Below, piece by piece: positions 46,748 to 48,825 of a stretch of 64,000 nucleotides of DNA (position 1 is the stretch's first letter; the number at the start of each line of letters is the position of its first letter). Source of the stretch: Anadara kagoshimensis (Eukaryota; Mollusca; Bivalvia; Arcoida; Arcidae); NCBI GenBank assembly GCA_021292105.1, contig CM037870.1, positions 45,960,576 through 46,024,575 on the forward strand. The letters are read 5' to 3'. The translations under genes were made by a program, and so were the position numbers. A model generated the notes under the pieces. That model did no database searches. It was not told where the DNA came from and saw only the letters and a list, made by a program, of their open reading frames with translations.

Positions 46748-48139
46748 TATCATCACCATCATCATCATCATCAATTAAATATGTCCTTCAATTATACCCT
46801 TTAGTTTATTTTATAAACTTTTACCATTTAATATCATAAAGCATGTCAATATATAGATACTTACGAATACAGTTTCTGCCATCTGCATGTAACCTTTGAC
46901 CTTGGCCACATGAGCAACTAAAGCCACCATTTGTATTGTGACATTTATACTGACAACCTCCATTTTGATTTTCACATTCATTGACATCTATCAAATAAAA
47001 AAAATAAGATGACTTAAATATTCATAATATTGACTTAAAATTCCAAGAAAGCTGAACTGGATAATAGCTCTACTTATATTAAAGTAACAATGACCTTCAT
47101 AATCAAAAACAAACATACCAGTCCATGTCCAAATCACAATCATCAAAGGAAAGTAAAAACTTTGAAAACTGGTCAATTAATTAAACACATAAACTTCCAC
47201 CATGGAAGTGAGGATGGGTGCTCTGGAAAGGCATTTAGCCCCTCCTGTCTAGCTAGCTACACCCGCTACATATGTTAAATGCACTTAGATATCCAGAAAT
47301 GACATTGTATATGATTGGTACTGAGAAAAGTTAAAGTTGTGTAGTATTATAAACAGTTGCATTACTCAATGTTGTGTGGCCGAAAAAAAAAAACAAAAAC
47401 AAAACAAGTTCTGCATGCAAGCTCTACAACCAGAGGGAGGCAAATGCCACCAGATAGCTCACCTGCATAGATGCATTATTTCACAGAGGATGCCCATTAC
47501 CTTGACACTGAATGTTGACACTAATGTTACAATGGCAAAGACACACTATGGGAAATGACAAAAACACTTATGAAGCTAGAACAGGCAAGTTAAAACTATT
47601 CCAAATAGAAGTTTCCACTAATAGGTTGATTGATTGATTAAAAGGAGTTTTACACCCCAGTTGAGAATAATTCATTTATATCCAGATGCCACCAGCTAAA
47701 GGTGAAGTGGTAAAAATTGTGACCTTTGCAGTATGCACAGGGCAATATTCTTTAACATGCCTAACCTGCCATTATAAGGGGCATGGGCTTTTAAGGTATT
47801 TTCCAACTTTCACTTCTAAATGCTGAGTGCTTGGTGAAAGAGCAGTCACTACCTTTTCAGAAGTCTTGTTTGAACTTAGCTGGGGTTTGGACCCACCAAC
47901 TCCCACATCTGAAGTGAGCACTCTATCAATTGAGCTACCATAGAGGTTTTCAACTAACAGGTCAAGGTGAGTTTTGATGTTTTGGTGTAACAAAAACAGA
48001 ACAGATATAATCATACCTTGACATCTCTTTCCATCCTGGGATAGTTGGTAACCTTGACGACATCGACAGTAAAATGAACCAATAGTATTTAGACATTCCT
48101 GTTCACATCCACCTTGGTTAACTGAACATTCATTTATAT
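10504..48139 (-). CDS. MEGF6-like multi-EGF-domain gene, 33 predicted exons, both ends missing
   Basis: This is the overall gene span; the exons are listed separately as E1 (48017-48139) to E33 (10504-10638). What is seen: chains of six- and eight-cysteine EGF modules, GT/AG boundaries, and phase-1 introns throughout except for two phase-0 introns flanking E16. The exons total about 4.95 kb. N-terminal modules are calcium-binding type (DINEC, DVNEC, DEDEC, DANEC); the C-terminal two thirds is about 24 MEGF-type repeats. Known of the family: MEGF6-like proteins are secreted or surface glycoproteins with EMI, calcium-binding EGF and laminin-type EGF repeats; MEGF10/11 are related engulfment receptors. 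No signal peptide, EMI domain or transmembrane segment was found, so MEGF6-like is a family-level call. E10 carries an apparent 1-bp frameshift. A fibrillin-like or scavenger-receptor-like protein is a less likely alternative. Confidence 0.85.
10905..11110 (+). mobile_element. SINE body fragment
   Basis: TCACTTGCCAAAGATTGGTG then GTTTTCTCTGGGCATTTGG, preceded by a related block TTGCAAAAGTTCAGTGG. Similar to the core of the 23508 SINE. No tRNA head recognised. Between E33 and E32. Confidence 0.5.
11235..11360 (-). CDS. E32: MEGF-type EGF exon
   Basis: The 126-nt exon is phase 1-1. It encodes [14 protein letters not shown], then [14 protein letters not shown] and [13 protein letters not shown]. 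The donor is AAAG followed by GTAAAT; the acceptor is TATTCAG. Confidence 0.9.
11737..11865 (-). CDS. E31: MEGF-type EGF exon
   Basis: The 129-nt exon is phase 1-1. It encodes [14 protein letters not shown], then [15 protein letters not shown] and [13 protein letters not shown]. The donor is AAAG followed by GTAGGA; the acceptor is TTTCAG. Confidence 0.9.
12186..12365. mobile_element. TIR family C, copy 2
   Basis: Left AATGGGGTTTGCCCCTGTAC then CATGTGAT; right GATCACCAGGTACAGC then AGTGAACTCCATT. The ends are inverted. In the intron between E31 and E30. Confidence 0.7.
12495..12752 (-). CDS. E30: exon with two MEGF-type EGF repeats
   Basis: The 258-nt exon is phase 1-1. Module one: [42 protein letters not shown]. 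Module two: [42 protein letters not shown]. The second module has an extra Cys (GCC). The donor is ATAG followed by GTAAGC. Confidence 0.9.
13429..13686 (-). CDS. E29: exon with two MEGF-type EGF repeats
   Basis: The 258-nt exon is phase 1-1. Module one: [42 protein letters not shown]. Module two: [43 protein letters not shown]. The donor is GATG followed by GTGAGT; the acceptor AACTAG. Confidence 0.9.
14296..14466. mobile_element. TIR element F, TACAGTAAAACCT ends
   Basis: Left TACAGTAAAACCTCGTTATA; right AAGGTTTTACTGTA. 171 bp. The terminus recalls pogo/Tigger-like elements, by general knowledge only. A diverged copy is at 2811-3039. Confidence 0.6.
14562..15131. repeat. 57-bp minisatellite, about 10 copies
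   Basis: Unit words are TTCCATATATGAAACATCAT, AATCCATCCTGTCATTAGG and ACACAATGTGAGACATG. Ten copies in a row with few changes. Because 57 is divisible by three, two minus-strand frames stay open for 155 and 205 codons (repeat [19 protein letters not shown]). It lies in the E28-E29 intron and no in-phase acceptor was seen, so I treat it as non-coding. Confidence 0.9.
15781..15944. mobile_element. TIR element G, CTAGGTTTCC ends, copy 1
   Basis: CTAGGTTTCC at the left and GGAAACCTAG at the right are perfect inverted repeats. 164 bp. The interior has a second internal symmetry around ACAAATTTCAGAAATTT. Located 152 bp from the E28 donor. Confidence 0.65.
16096..16212 (-). CDS. E28: Lys-rich cysteine-free cassette exon
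   Basis: The 117-nt open exon (39 codons) is phase 1-1. Its acceptor is GCTTCAAG after a T-rich tract and its donor is GCAG followed by GTAGAT. It reads [20 protein letters not shown], then [19 protein letters not shown]: 14 Lys and 2 Arg in 39 residues, no Cys. It sits between two ordinary EGF exons and can be skipped without frameshift. The basic run could bind heparan sulfate or be a furin-type or other processing region (inference). Low GC around it but higher GC within it supports coding. Confidence 0.68.
16321..16571. mobile_element. MITE family A, copy 1
   Basis: About 40-bp inverted ends: left TATGGGCAAACAACATTGAC then CTGTCTGTTTGACCTTT; right AAAGGTCAAGCAGACAGG then TCAATGTTGTTTACCTATA. 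251 bp, AT-rich centre with no ORF. The TA at each edge fits a Tc1/mariner-like TA target duplication. In the intron between E27 and E28, close to E28. Confidence 0.8.
17267..17395 (-). CDS. E27: MEGF-type EGF exon
   Basis: The 129-nt exon is phase 1-1. It encodes [14 protein letters not shown], then [15 protein letters not shown] and [13 protein letters not shown]. The donor is AGAG followed by GTATAG. It is followed by the candidate Lys-rich cassette E28. Confidence 0.9.
17583..17710 (+). mobile_element. tRNA-like SINE head
   Basis: GTAGGGAGCTCAGTTGTTAA, GGTTGATTCTCAGTTTG and TTTCCCTTTCCTGTTACATT. A related head follows at 17828. Confidence 0.55.
17828..17940 (+). mobile_element. tRNA-like SINE head
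   Basis: TTGGGTAGCTCAGTTGGTAG and AGTTCCAGTCCTGG, then TTTCCCCTTTCCTGTTACCA. Same 3' block as 17583-17710. In the E27-E26 intron. Confidence 0.6.
18061..18189 (-). CDS. E26: MEGF-type EGF exon
   Basis: The 129-nt exon is phase 1-1. It encodes [14 protein letters not shown], then [15 protein letters not shown] and [13 protein letters not shown]. The donor is CAAA followed by GTAAGT; the acceptor is TTAAAG. Confidence 0.9.
18647..18775 (-). CDS. E25: MEGF-type EGF exon
   Basis: The 129-nt exon is phase 1-1. It encodes [14 protein letters not shown], then [15 protein letters not shown] and [13 protein letters not shown]. The donor is AAAG followed by GTTAGG. Confidence 0.9.
18984..19082 (+). 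mobile_element. tRNA-like SINE head
   Basis: TTTGGTAAGCTCAGTTGGTA, GGTTCAATCTGCAGG and TTTTTTCCTGTTACACATG. In the E25-E24 intron. Confidence 0.6.
19580..19708 (-). CDS. E24: MEGF-type EGF exon
   Basis: The 129-nt exon is phase 1-1. It encodes [14 protein letters not shown], then [15 protein letters not shown] and [13 protein letters not shown]. The donor is AATG followed by GTATGT. Confidence 0.9.
20237..20365 (-). CDS. E23: MEGF-type EGF exon
   Basis: The 129-nt exon is phase 1-1. It encodes [14 protein letters not shown], then [15 protein letters not shown] and [16 protein letters not shown] is a potential N-glycosylation sequon. The donor is TTAG followed by GTACGT. Confidence 0.9.
21241..21627 (-). 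CDS. E22: exon with three fused MEGF-type EGF repeats
   Basis: This 387-nt exon (129 codons, three times 43) is phase 1-1. Module one is [14 protein letters not shown]...STYCEK, module two [14 protein letters not shown]...GDTCSD, module three [14 protein letters not shown]...GATCEE. The length is exactly three standard exons, consistent with loss of two introns or with an ancestral unsplit block. It is the GC-richest coding exon in the window. The donor is GAAG followed by GTACTT. Confidence 0.92.
21941..22087. repeat. Large imperfect hairpin, 62-bp arms
   Basis: GAACTGTCTAGAAATGGCAT at 21941 is inverted at 22068-22087, and the symmetry continues inward to about 22003/22026 with a loop near 22 bp. 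A single arm occurs again at 51940-52002. Could be a foldback element; no ORF. Confidence 0.8.
22471..22599 (-). CDS. E21: MEGF-type EGF exon
   Basis: The 129-nt exon is phase 1-1. It encodes [14 protein letters not shown], then [15 protein letters not shown] and [13 protein letters not shown]. The donor is CAAA followed by GTAAGT and the acceptor TGATTAG. Confidence 0.9.
23185..23313 (-). CDS. E20: MEGF-type EGF exon
   Basis: The 129-nt exon is phase 1-1. It encodes [14 protein letters not shown], then [15 protein letters not shown] and [17 protein letters not shown] and N-C-S are potential N-glycosylation sequons. The donor is AGAG followed by GTAAGA. Confidence 0.9.
23508..23745 (+). mobile_element. 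tRNA(Leu/Ser)-like SINE, second copy
   Basis: ACCTCTGTGGCCGAGAGGTC (A box), TAGATTTGAATCCCAC (B box), then CCTAGTGCGAGAG, GCTTGCTGAAGGTCTG and TGGTTTTCTCCACC. Same block order as the 5776-5932 copy on the other strand. In the E20-E19 intron. Confidence 0.7.
23820..24084 (-). repeat. Three degenerate tandem copies of the E19 3' half plus donor
   Basis: Units of about 87 bp; the shared word ACCAAAC recurs at 24101 (in E19), 24014, 23927 and 23842. Each copy carries the end of the EGF module (CDPVN..., SDGWFGRDC) and a donor-like GTTAGTAGG or GATTAGTAGG. Cysteines and frame degrade with distance from E19; the farthest has stops. A shorter related piece lies at 23135-23185 beside E20. Probably non-coding relics of unequal duplication. 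Confidence 0.85.
24085..24213 (-). CDS. E19: MEGF-type EGF exon whose 3' edge is tandemly copied
   Basis: The 129-nt exon is phase 1-1. It encodes [14 protein letters not shown], then [15 protein letters not shown] and [13 protein letters not shown]. The donor is AAAG followed by GTTAGT. The last half of the exon together with the donor and the start of the intron is repeated three more times downstream (23820-24084). Confidence 0.9.
24380..24583. mobile_element. TIR family C, copy 3
   Basis: Left AATGGGATTTGTTGCTATAC then CATGTGAT; right GATCATGTGGTACAGC then GGCAAAACCATT. In the intron between E19 and E18. Confidence 0.7.
25580..25705 (-). CDS. E18: MEGF-type EGF exon
   Basis: The 126-nt exon is phase 1-1. 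It encodes [14 protein letters not shown], then [14 protein letters not shown] and [11 protein letters not shown]. It is one codon shorter than the 129-nt standard, in the C-x-G-G segment. The donor is AAAA followed by GTGAGT. Confidence 0.9.
25900..26090. repeat. Degenerate ~40-bp tandem repeat
   Basis: TGTCATGCAG words at 25981, 26021 and 26060 with TTTAAGTGTCACGAGTT-type spacers. Four to five units in the E18-E17 intron. Confidence 0.7.
26461..26647 (-). CDS. E17: MEGF-type EGF exon, phase 0 to 1
   Basis: The 187-nt exon begins in phase 0 with [15 protein letters not shown], completing the module begun in E16. It continues with [33 protein letters not shown] and DQ. It returns the gene to phase 1 for the following exons. 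The acceptor is AATTTCAG and the donor is CAAC followed by GTATGT. Confidence 0.88.
27284..27500 (+). repeat. Interspersed repeat R, copy 2
   Basis: AAGGGATGTCATTTAAGG, AAATAGCCCATGGCATATC, GTTTCATAAAGATCTGTTAA and GGAGTAAACACTATATGCC. Immediately followed by MITE A copy 2. Confidence 0.7.
27502..27770. mobile_element. MITE family A, copy 2
   Basis: Left TATAGGTAAACAACTTTGAC then CTGTCCGTTTGACC; right GGTCAAACGGACAGG then TCAATGTTGTTTGCCTATA. It ends 33 bp before the E16 donor and directly follows a copy of the interspersed repeat seen at 1395 and 29836. Confidence 0.8.
27804..28136 (-). CDS. E16: exon with two full and one partial MEGF-type EGF repeats
   Basis: This 333-nt exon is the only phase 0-0 exon. 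It encodes [11 protein letters not shown]...GEFCED, then [11 protein letters not shown]...ESCDK, then [11 protein letters not shown]...CTCNRQ ending ECNAR. The second module is atypical ([17 protein letters not shown]). The last module is completed by E17 (NGVCVC). The acceptor is TTTAAAG and the donor is CAAGG followed by GTAAGT. Confidence 0.9.
28336..28478 (-). CDS. E15: first MEGF-type EGF exon
   Basis: The 143-nt exon starts in phase 1 and ends in phase 0. It encodes [14 protein letters not shown], then [28 protein letters not shown] and the first residues (TCPT) of the next module. This opens the long series of MEGF-type repeats. The donor is CTACG followed by GTAAGT. The phase-0 exit is unusual in this gene and is matched by E16. 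Confidence 0.88.
28935..29385. repeat. Intronic ~105-125-bp tandem repeat, about 4 units
   Basis: Shared words AAAATATCAGAAATTAGAAA, GAACAATAAATAT and TTGATCATATAGTCAG recur across the block; the spacing changes through internal deletions. It abuts the micro-exon E14. Confidence 0.75.
29400..29423 (-). CDS. E14: 24-nt micro-exon
   Basis: This phase 1-1 micro-exon encodes VRDKITG plus split codons. The acceptor is TTTCAAG and the donor is AGGAG followed by GTAAGATTC. Spliced between E13 and E15 it gives [18 protein letters not shown]. Skipping would keep the frame. It lies at the upstream (minus-strand 5') edge of a tandemly repeated intron segment (28935-29385). Confidence 0.5.
29836..30060 (+). 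repeat. Interspersed repeat R, copy 3
   Basis: AATCATGTGCACTATCATG, CAATGGCATATCTACTC, AGTTTCATAAAAGATCTG and AGTAAACACTATATGCC. Between E14 and E13. Confidence 0.7.
30286..30435 (-). CDS. E13: Pro/Thr-rich cysteine-free linker exon
   Basis: The 150-nt open exon is phase 1-1. It encodes [15 protein letters not shown], then [19 protein letters not shown] and [10 protein letters not shown]. It contains no Cys and many Pro and Thr, so it is probably an extended, possibly O-glycosylated spacer separating the calcium-binding EGF block from the MEGF-type block. The acceptor is TTTAG and the donor is TATG followed by GTAATG. No known domain was recognised. Confidence 0.7.
31439..31582 (-). CDS. E12: calcium-binding EGF exon with extended 5' edge
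   Basis: The 144-nt exon is phase 1-1. It encodes [18 protein letters not shown], then [21 protein letters not shown] and RRSCQ. The acceptor (TGTTATAG) lies seven codons before the NEC motif, so the intron interrupts the junction of two modules rather than sitting at the usual D-x-N-E position. Joined to E11 it reads [15 protein letters not shown]. The donor is CCAAG followed by GTTATT, a weak +4/+5 context. Confidence 0.82.
32038..32163 (-). CDS. E11: calcium-binding EGF-like exon
   Basis: The 126-nt exon is phase 1-1. It encodes [17 protein letters not shown], then [13 protein letters not shown] and GCRCD. D-A-N-E-C is a canonical calcium-binding start. The module has an extra Cys pair (SCC...GCRC), so it is not a plain six-cysteine EGF. 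The acceptor TATATAAG precedes ATGCTAATGAG; a second, weaker acceptor after AATGAG would restore frame with E10 but delete the calcium-binding residues. Confidence 0.85.
32834..32970 (-). CDS. E10: EGF exon with an apparent 1-base deletion
   Basis: The 137-nt exon starts in phase 1 (acceptor TTTGCAG) and encodes VELQPVASC, then [18 protein letters not shown] and [15 protein letters not shown] single T:A pair seems to be missing in the run at 32844-32847. As written the exon ends NLVQ in phase 0, which does not fit E11. With a five-base run the end would read KSCA and the exon would be 138 nt, like its symmetric neighbours. The sixth Cys of the module is lost in the sequence as given. Confidence 0.82.
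33017..33055 (-). repeat. Duplicate of the E10 5' edge with its acceptor
   Basis: GCAGCTAGCAACAGGCTGTA and ATTCAAC..CTGCAAA at 33017 repeats 32942-32980 at a distance of 75 bp. On the minus strand it is a second acceptor (CTTTGCAG) followed by the start of E10, then non-coding sequence. Confidence 0.8.
33418..33453 (-). CDS. E9: 36-nt micro-exon (candidate)
   Basis: This phase 1-1 micro-exon encodes [12 protein letters not shown] between EGF modules. The acceptor is TTATATAG and the donor is AGCAG followed by GTAAAATAAG. Joining it to E10 gives [14 protein letters not shown], which reads naturally. The reading frame would survive skipping, so alternative use is possible. Confidence 0.5.
34698..34728 (-). 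pseudogene. Fragment of E11 in an upstream intron
   Basis: GGTACAGAGCTGCATACAAC then ATGACT at 34703-34728 matches 32111-32136 of E11 with one difference in 26. The flanks diverge. It is a relic of an ancient exon duplication or local copying. Confidence 0.7.
35422..35450. repeat. (GA)n microsatellite
   Basis: About 13 GA units in the E8-E9 intron. Confidence 0.95.
35683..35856. mobile_element. TIR element G, copy 2
   Basis: Left CTATGTTTTCATTCCTGG, right TTGTGAAACCCTAG; interior aligns with 15781-15944 (TACTAATTTCTGA, TTTTCACAAATTT). 174 bp. Confidence 0.55.
35916..36112. mobile_element. TIR family C, copy 4, opposite orientation
   Basis: Reads as the reverse complement of the other copies: left CATGGGATTCACC then ATCACATGATCAACACC; right GGTATCACATGGCACAGC then GGTGAACCCCATT. 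About 197 bp, in the intron between E9 and E8. Confidence 0.65.
36221..36696. mobile_element. TIR element E related to D
   Basis: Left ATACTGTAAATGTAGTTATT; right AAAATAACCATGTTTACAG then TAT, inverted with mismatches. 476 bp. Shares the ATACTGTAAA terminus with element D, so both may be mobilised by the same transposase (inference). Confidence 0.6.
37096..37251 (-). CDS. E8: candidate exon with three cysteines, not EGF
   Basis: The 156-nt open segment is phase 1-1. Its acceptor is AATTTTTAG and its donor is CTCAG followed by GTATCT. It encodes [14 protein letters not shown], a Lys/Ser-rich middle, and [18 protein letters not shown]. The end recalls the DIDTC start of a calcium-binding EGF, but no module follows. 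It may be a cassette exon or a chance open frame. Skipping it keeps the reading frame. Transcript evidence is needed. Confidence 0.45.
37698..37820 (-). CDS. E7: calcium-binding EGF exon
   Basis: The 123-nt exon is phase 1-1. It encodes [16 protein letters not shown], then [13 protein letters not shown] and RRSCY. It has a strong calcium-binding signature. The acceptor is TCTATAG and the donor GTAAGTTAT. It ends with a lone A of the next codon, which makes a sense codon with either E8 or E9. Confidence 0.9.
38710..38832 (-). CDS. E6: EGF exon
   Basis: The 123-nt exon is phase 1-1. It encodes [15 protein letters not shown], then [13 protein letters not shown] and QKTCE. The six-cysteine module resembles calcium-binding EGFs, with D-P in place of the D-E pair. 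The acceptor is TTTATAG and the donor is GAGG followed by GTATGTATT. Confidence 0.88.
38963..39221. mobile_element. TIR family B, copy 2
   Basis: Ends GGCCCCGGTTTCACAATC then ATTCCTTAGCTAAGATTTTC and, inverted, GAAAATCTTAGCTAAGGAAT then GATTGTGAAACTGGAGCC. 259 bp, directly upstream of E6 (131 bp). Confidence 0.8.
39575..39705 (-). mobile_element. tRNA-like SINE
   Basis: On the minus strand: GACAGCTCAGCTGGCAGAGC, GGTTTCATCACTGGTCC and GGGTCGGTCTGGATAG. In the E6-E5 intron. Confidence 0.6.
39852..39974 (-). CDS. E5: EGF exon, non-canonical start
   Basis: The 123-nt exon is phase 1-1. It encodes [33 protein letters not shown] and PDGKSCK. Six cysteines are spaced as in calcium-binding EGF modules, but the D-x-[DN]-E before the first Cys is replaced by A-I-S-G. 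This module therefore probably does not bind calcium at that site. The donor is GTATGTGG. Confidence 0.88.
41520..41835. repeat. Three ~120-134-bp units next to E4
   Basis: GACAGAATTTATTACCAAAC, GACAGAATTCACTACCAAAC and GACAGAGTTCACTATCAAAC each begin a unit followed by AGGTGCTT or AGATGCTT and AGTGAGAAAGGAT. The third unit runs into the E4 donor region; the first two carry degenerate versions of the E4 3' edge. Confidence 0.7.
41837..41908 (-). CDS. E4: short linker exon (candidate)
   Basis: The 72-nt open exon is phase 1-1. Its acceptor is TTTTAAGCAG and its donor is CCTG followed by GTAATA. It encodes [19 protein letters not shown] followed by KTQPG, with no cysteine. Support is only phase symmetry plus splice sites. 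The 3' edge of this exon appears to be part of a degenerate tandem triplication (41520-41835). It could be a chance open segment. Confidence 0.45.
42346..42394. repeat. (GT)n microsatellite
   Basis: About 22 GT units with one GGTG interruption. In the E4-E3 intron. Confidence 0.95.
42610..43175. repeat. Degenerate ~40-bp tandem repeat
   Basis: About 14 units built on TTCACACTATTCC, AACCTATCCC and TAAAATATAACTGAA. The block lies in the E3-E4 intron, 330 bp from the E3 donor. Period wanders between 38 and 45 bp. Confidence 0.8.
43503..43757 (-). CDS. E3: cysteine-free polar linker exon
   Basis: The 255-nt open exon (85 codons) is phase 1-1. Its acceptor is TTATCAG and its donor is AGGG followed by GTAATA. 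It has no cysteine and is rich in Asn, Gln, Asp and Glu, for example the tail [17 protein letters not shown]. Symmetric phase, open frame and good splice sites argue for a true exon inserted between EGF modules. It is probably a flexible, disordered spacer. The Tyr residues beside acidic residues could be tyrosine-sulfation sites (inference). No homologous domain was recognised. Confidence 0.65.
43903..44145. mobile_element. MITE family A, copy 3
   Basis: Left TATAGGCAAACAATATTAGC then CTGTCCACTTGACC; right GGTCGAGCAGACAGG then TCAATGTTGTTTGCCTATA. 243 bp, lies 146 bp upstream of E3. Confidence 0.8.
44146..46198. other. Intron between E2 and E3, nothing recognised
   Basis: Unique AT-rich sequence apart from simple runs. 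No cysteine-rich open segment or strong in-phase splice pair was seen. Confidence 0.5.
46199..46646 (+). mobile_element. Interspersed element ending in an (AACC)n tail
   Basis: The 46380-46550 part has GTGAGCTAGCACC, AGTCACCCTGAGTGCACG and ACGTTAAGTCACCATTAACC, ending in about 95 bp of AACC repeats at 46549-46644. A tetranucleotide 3' tail after GTTAAGTCACCATTAA is SINE/LINE-like. The left limit is uncertain. Confidence 0.55.
46549..46644. repeat. (AACC)n microsatellite
   Basis: About 23 uninterrupted AACC units. Probably the tail of the preceding element. Confidence 0.95.
46713..46773. repeat. (ATC)n microsatellite
   Basis: About 20 ATC units with two interruptions. It lies 92 bp downstream of the E2 donor. 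Confidence 0.95.
46865..46987 (-). CDS. E2: calcium-binding EGF exon
   Basis: The 123-nt exon is phase 1-1. It reads [16 protein letters not shown], followed by [13 protein letters not shown] and a final NC. All six cysteines and the calcium-binding D-V-N-E are present. The donor is GTAAGT, a perfect consensus. It joins E1 in frame. The usual Tyr/Phe after the fifth Cys is replaced (GQGQ), a mild departure from the module consensus. Confidence 0.9.
47085..47280 (-). repeat. Interspersed repeat H, copy on the minus strand
   Basis: TCCATGTCCAAATCACAATC and ACTTTGAAAACTGGTC, then ACTTCCACCATGGAAGTG and GCTCTGGAAAGGC. Related copies: 15349-15470, 53345-53535 and 63165-63345 on the plus strand. 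Confidence 0.65.
47625..47945 (-). mobile_element. tRNA-derived SINE with (CAAT)n tail
   Basis: The minus strand begins GGTAGCTCAATTGATAGAG (A box) and GGTGGGTCCAAACCCC (B-box-like), runs through about 300 bp and ends in TTTTAATCAATCAATCAA. Complete structure: tRNA-like head, body and tetranucleotide tail. In the E1-E2 intron. Confidence 0.7.
48017..48139 (-). CDS. E1: calcium-binding EGF exon
   Basis: The 123-nt exon is phase 1 at both ends. It encodes [16 protein letters not shown], then a [13 protein letters not shown] stretch and a closing Cys (KRCQ). D-I-N-E-C is the calcium-binding signature at the start of the module. The acceptor on the minus strand is CTTTCAG and the donor is CAAG followed by GTATGA. 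This is the most upstream exon recognised; the Asp codon is completed by a G from an exon not found in the 15.9 kb further upstream in the window. Confidence 0.9.
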
Positions 48140-48339
48140 CTGAAAGTAATTAACAACATAAAATCAATCAAGAGATTCAAAATTTGTTGGTGTAATACAT
48201 AAAATTACTGCCTGAAATCCGCAAAATTTTGAAGTAATCAGTCATTATCAGGAACTACAGCATCACTAAGAAAGCATAATTTCAAGGGGTGGGGGTGGGT
48301 TAACTACCAATACCTCCAAAACAGCTTGAAAAAAATACC

Positions 48340-48825
48340 TAATTCAAACTAGATCTATATTAGATCAACATATACCAACACATTCAAAATTGATCTATAT
48401 TTCATTAACATAAACAAACACATTTAAACTATATTTTATCAACATATACCAATACATTTAAACTTGATCTATATTTCATCAACATTTACCAACAAATTCA
48501 AACTTGATCTATATTTTATCAACATATACCAACATATTTAAACTTGATCTATATTTTATCAACATATACTGACAAATTCAAACTTGATCTATATTTTATC
48601 AACATAGACCATCACATTCAATATTGCTCTATATTTGATCAGCTATCAACATATACCAACACATTCAAACTTGATATATATTTTATCAACACATACCAAC
48701 AAATTCAAACTTGATCTATAATTTATCATCATGTTCCAACACATTCAAACTTGATCTATATTTTATCAACATATACCAACAAATTCAAACTTGATCTATA
48801 TTTTATCAACATATATCAATGGTTA
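48340..48825. repeat. 40-bp tandem repeat, about 12 copies
   Basis: Units of AACTTGATCTATATTTTATC then AACATATACCAACAAATTCA. The word AACTTGATCT recurs at 48461 and 48501 and onward every 40 bp, more diverged at the left edge. In the region immediately upstream of E1. Confidence 0.85.
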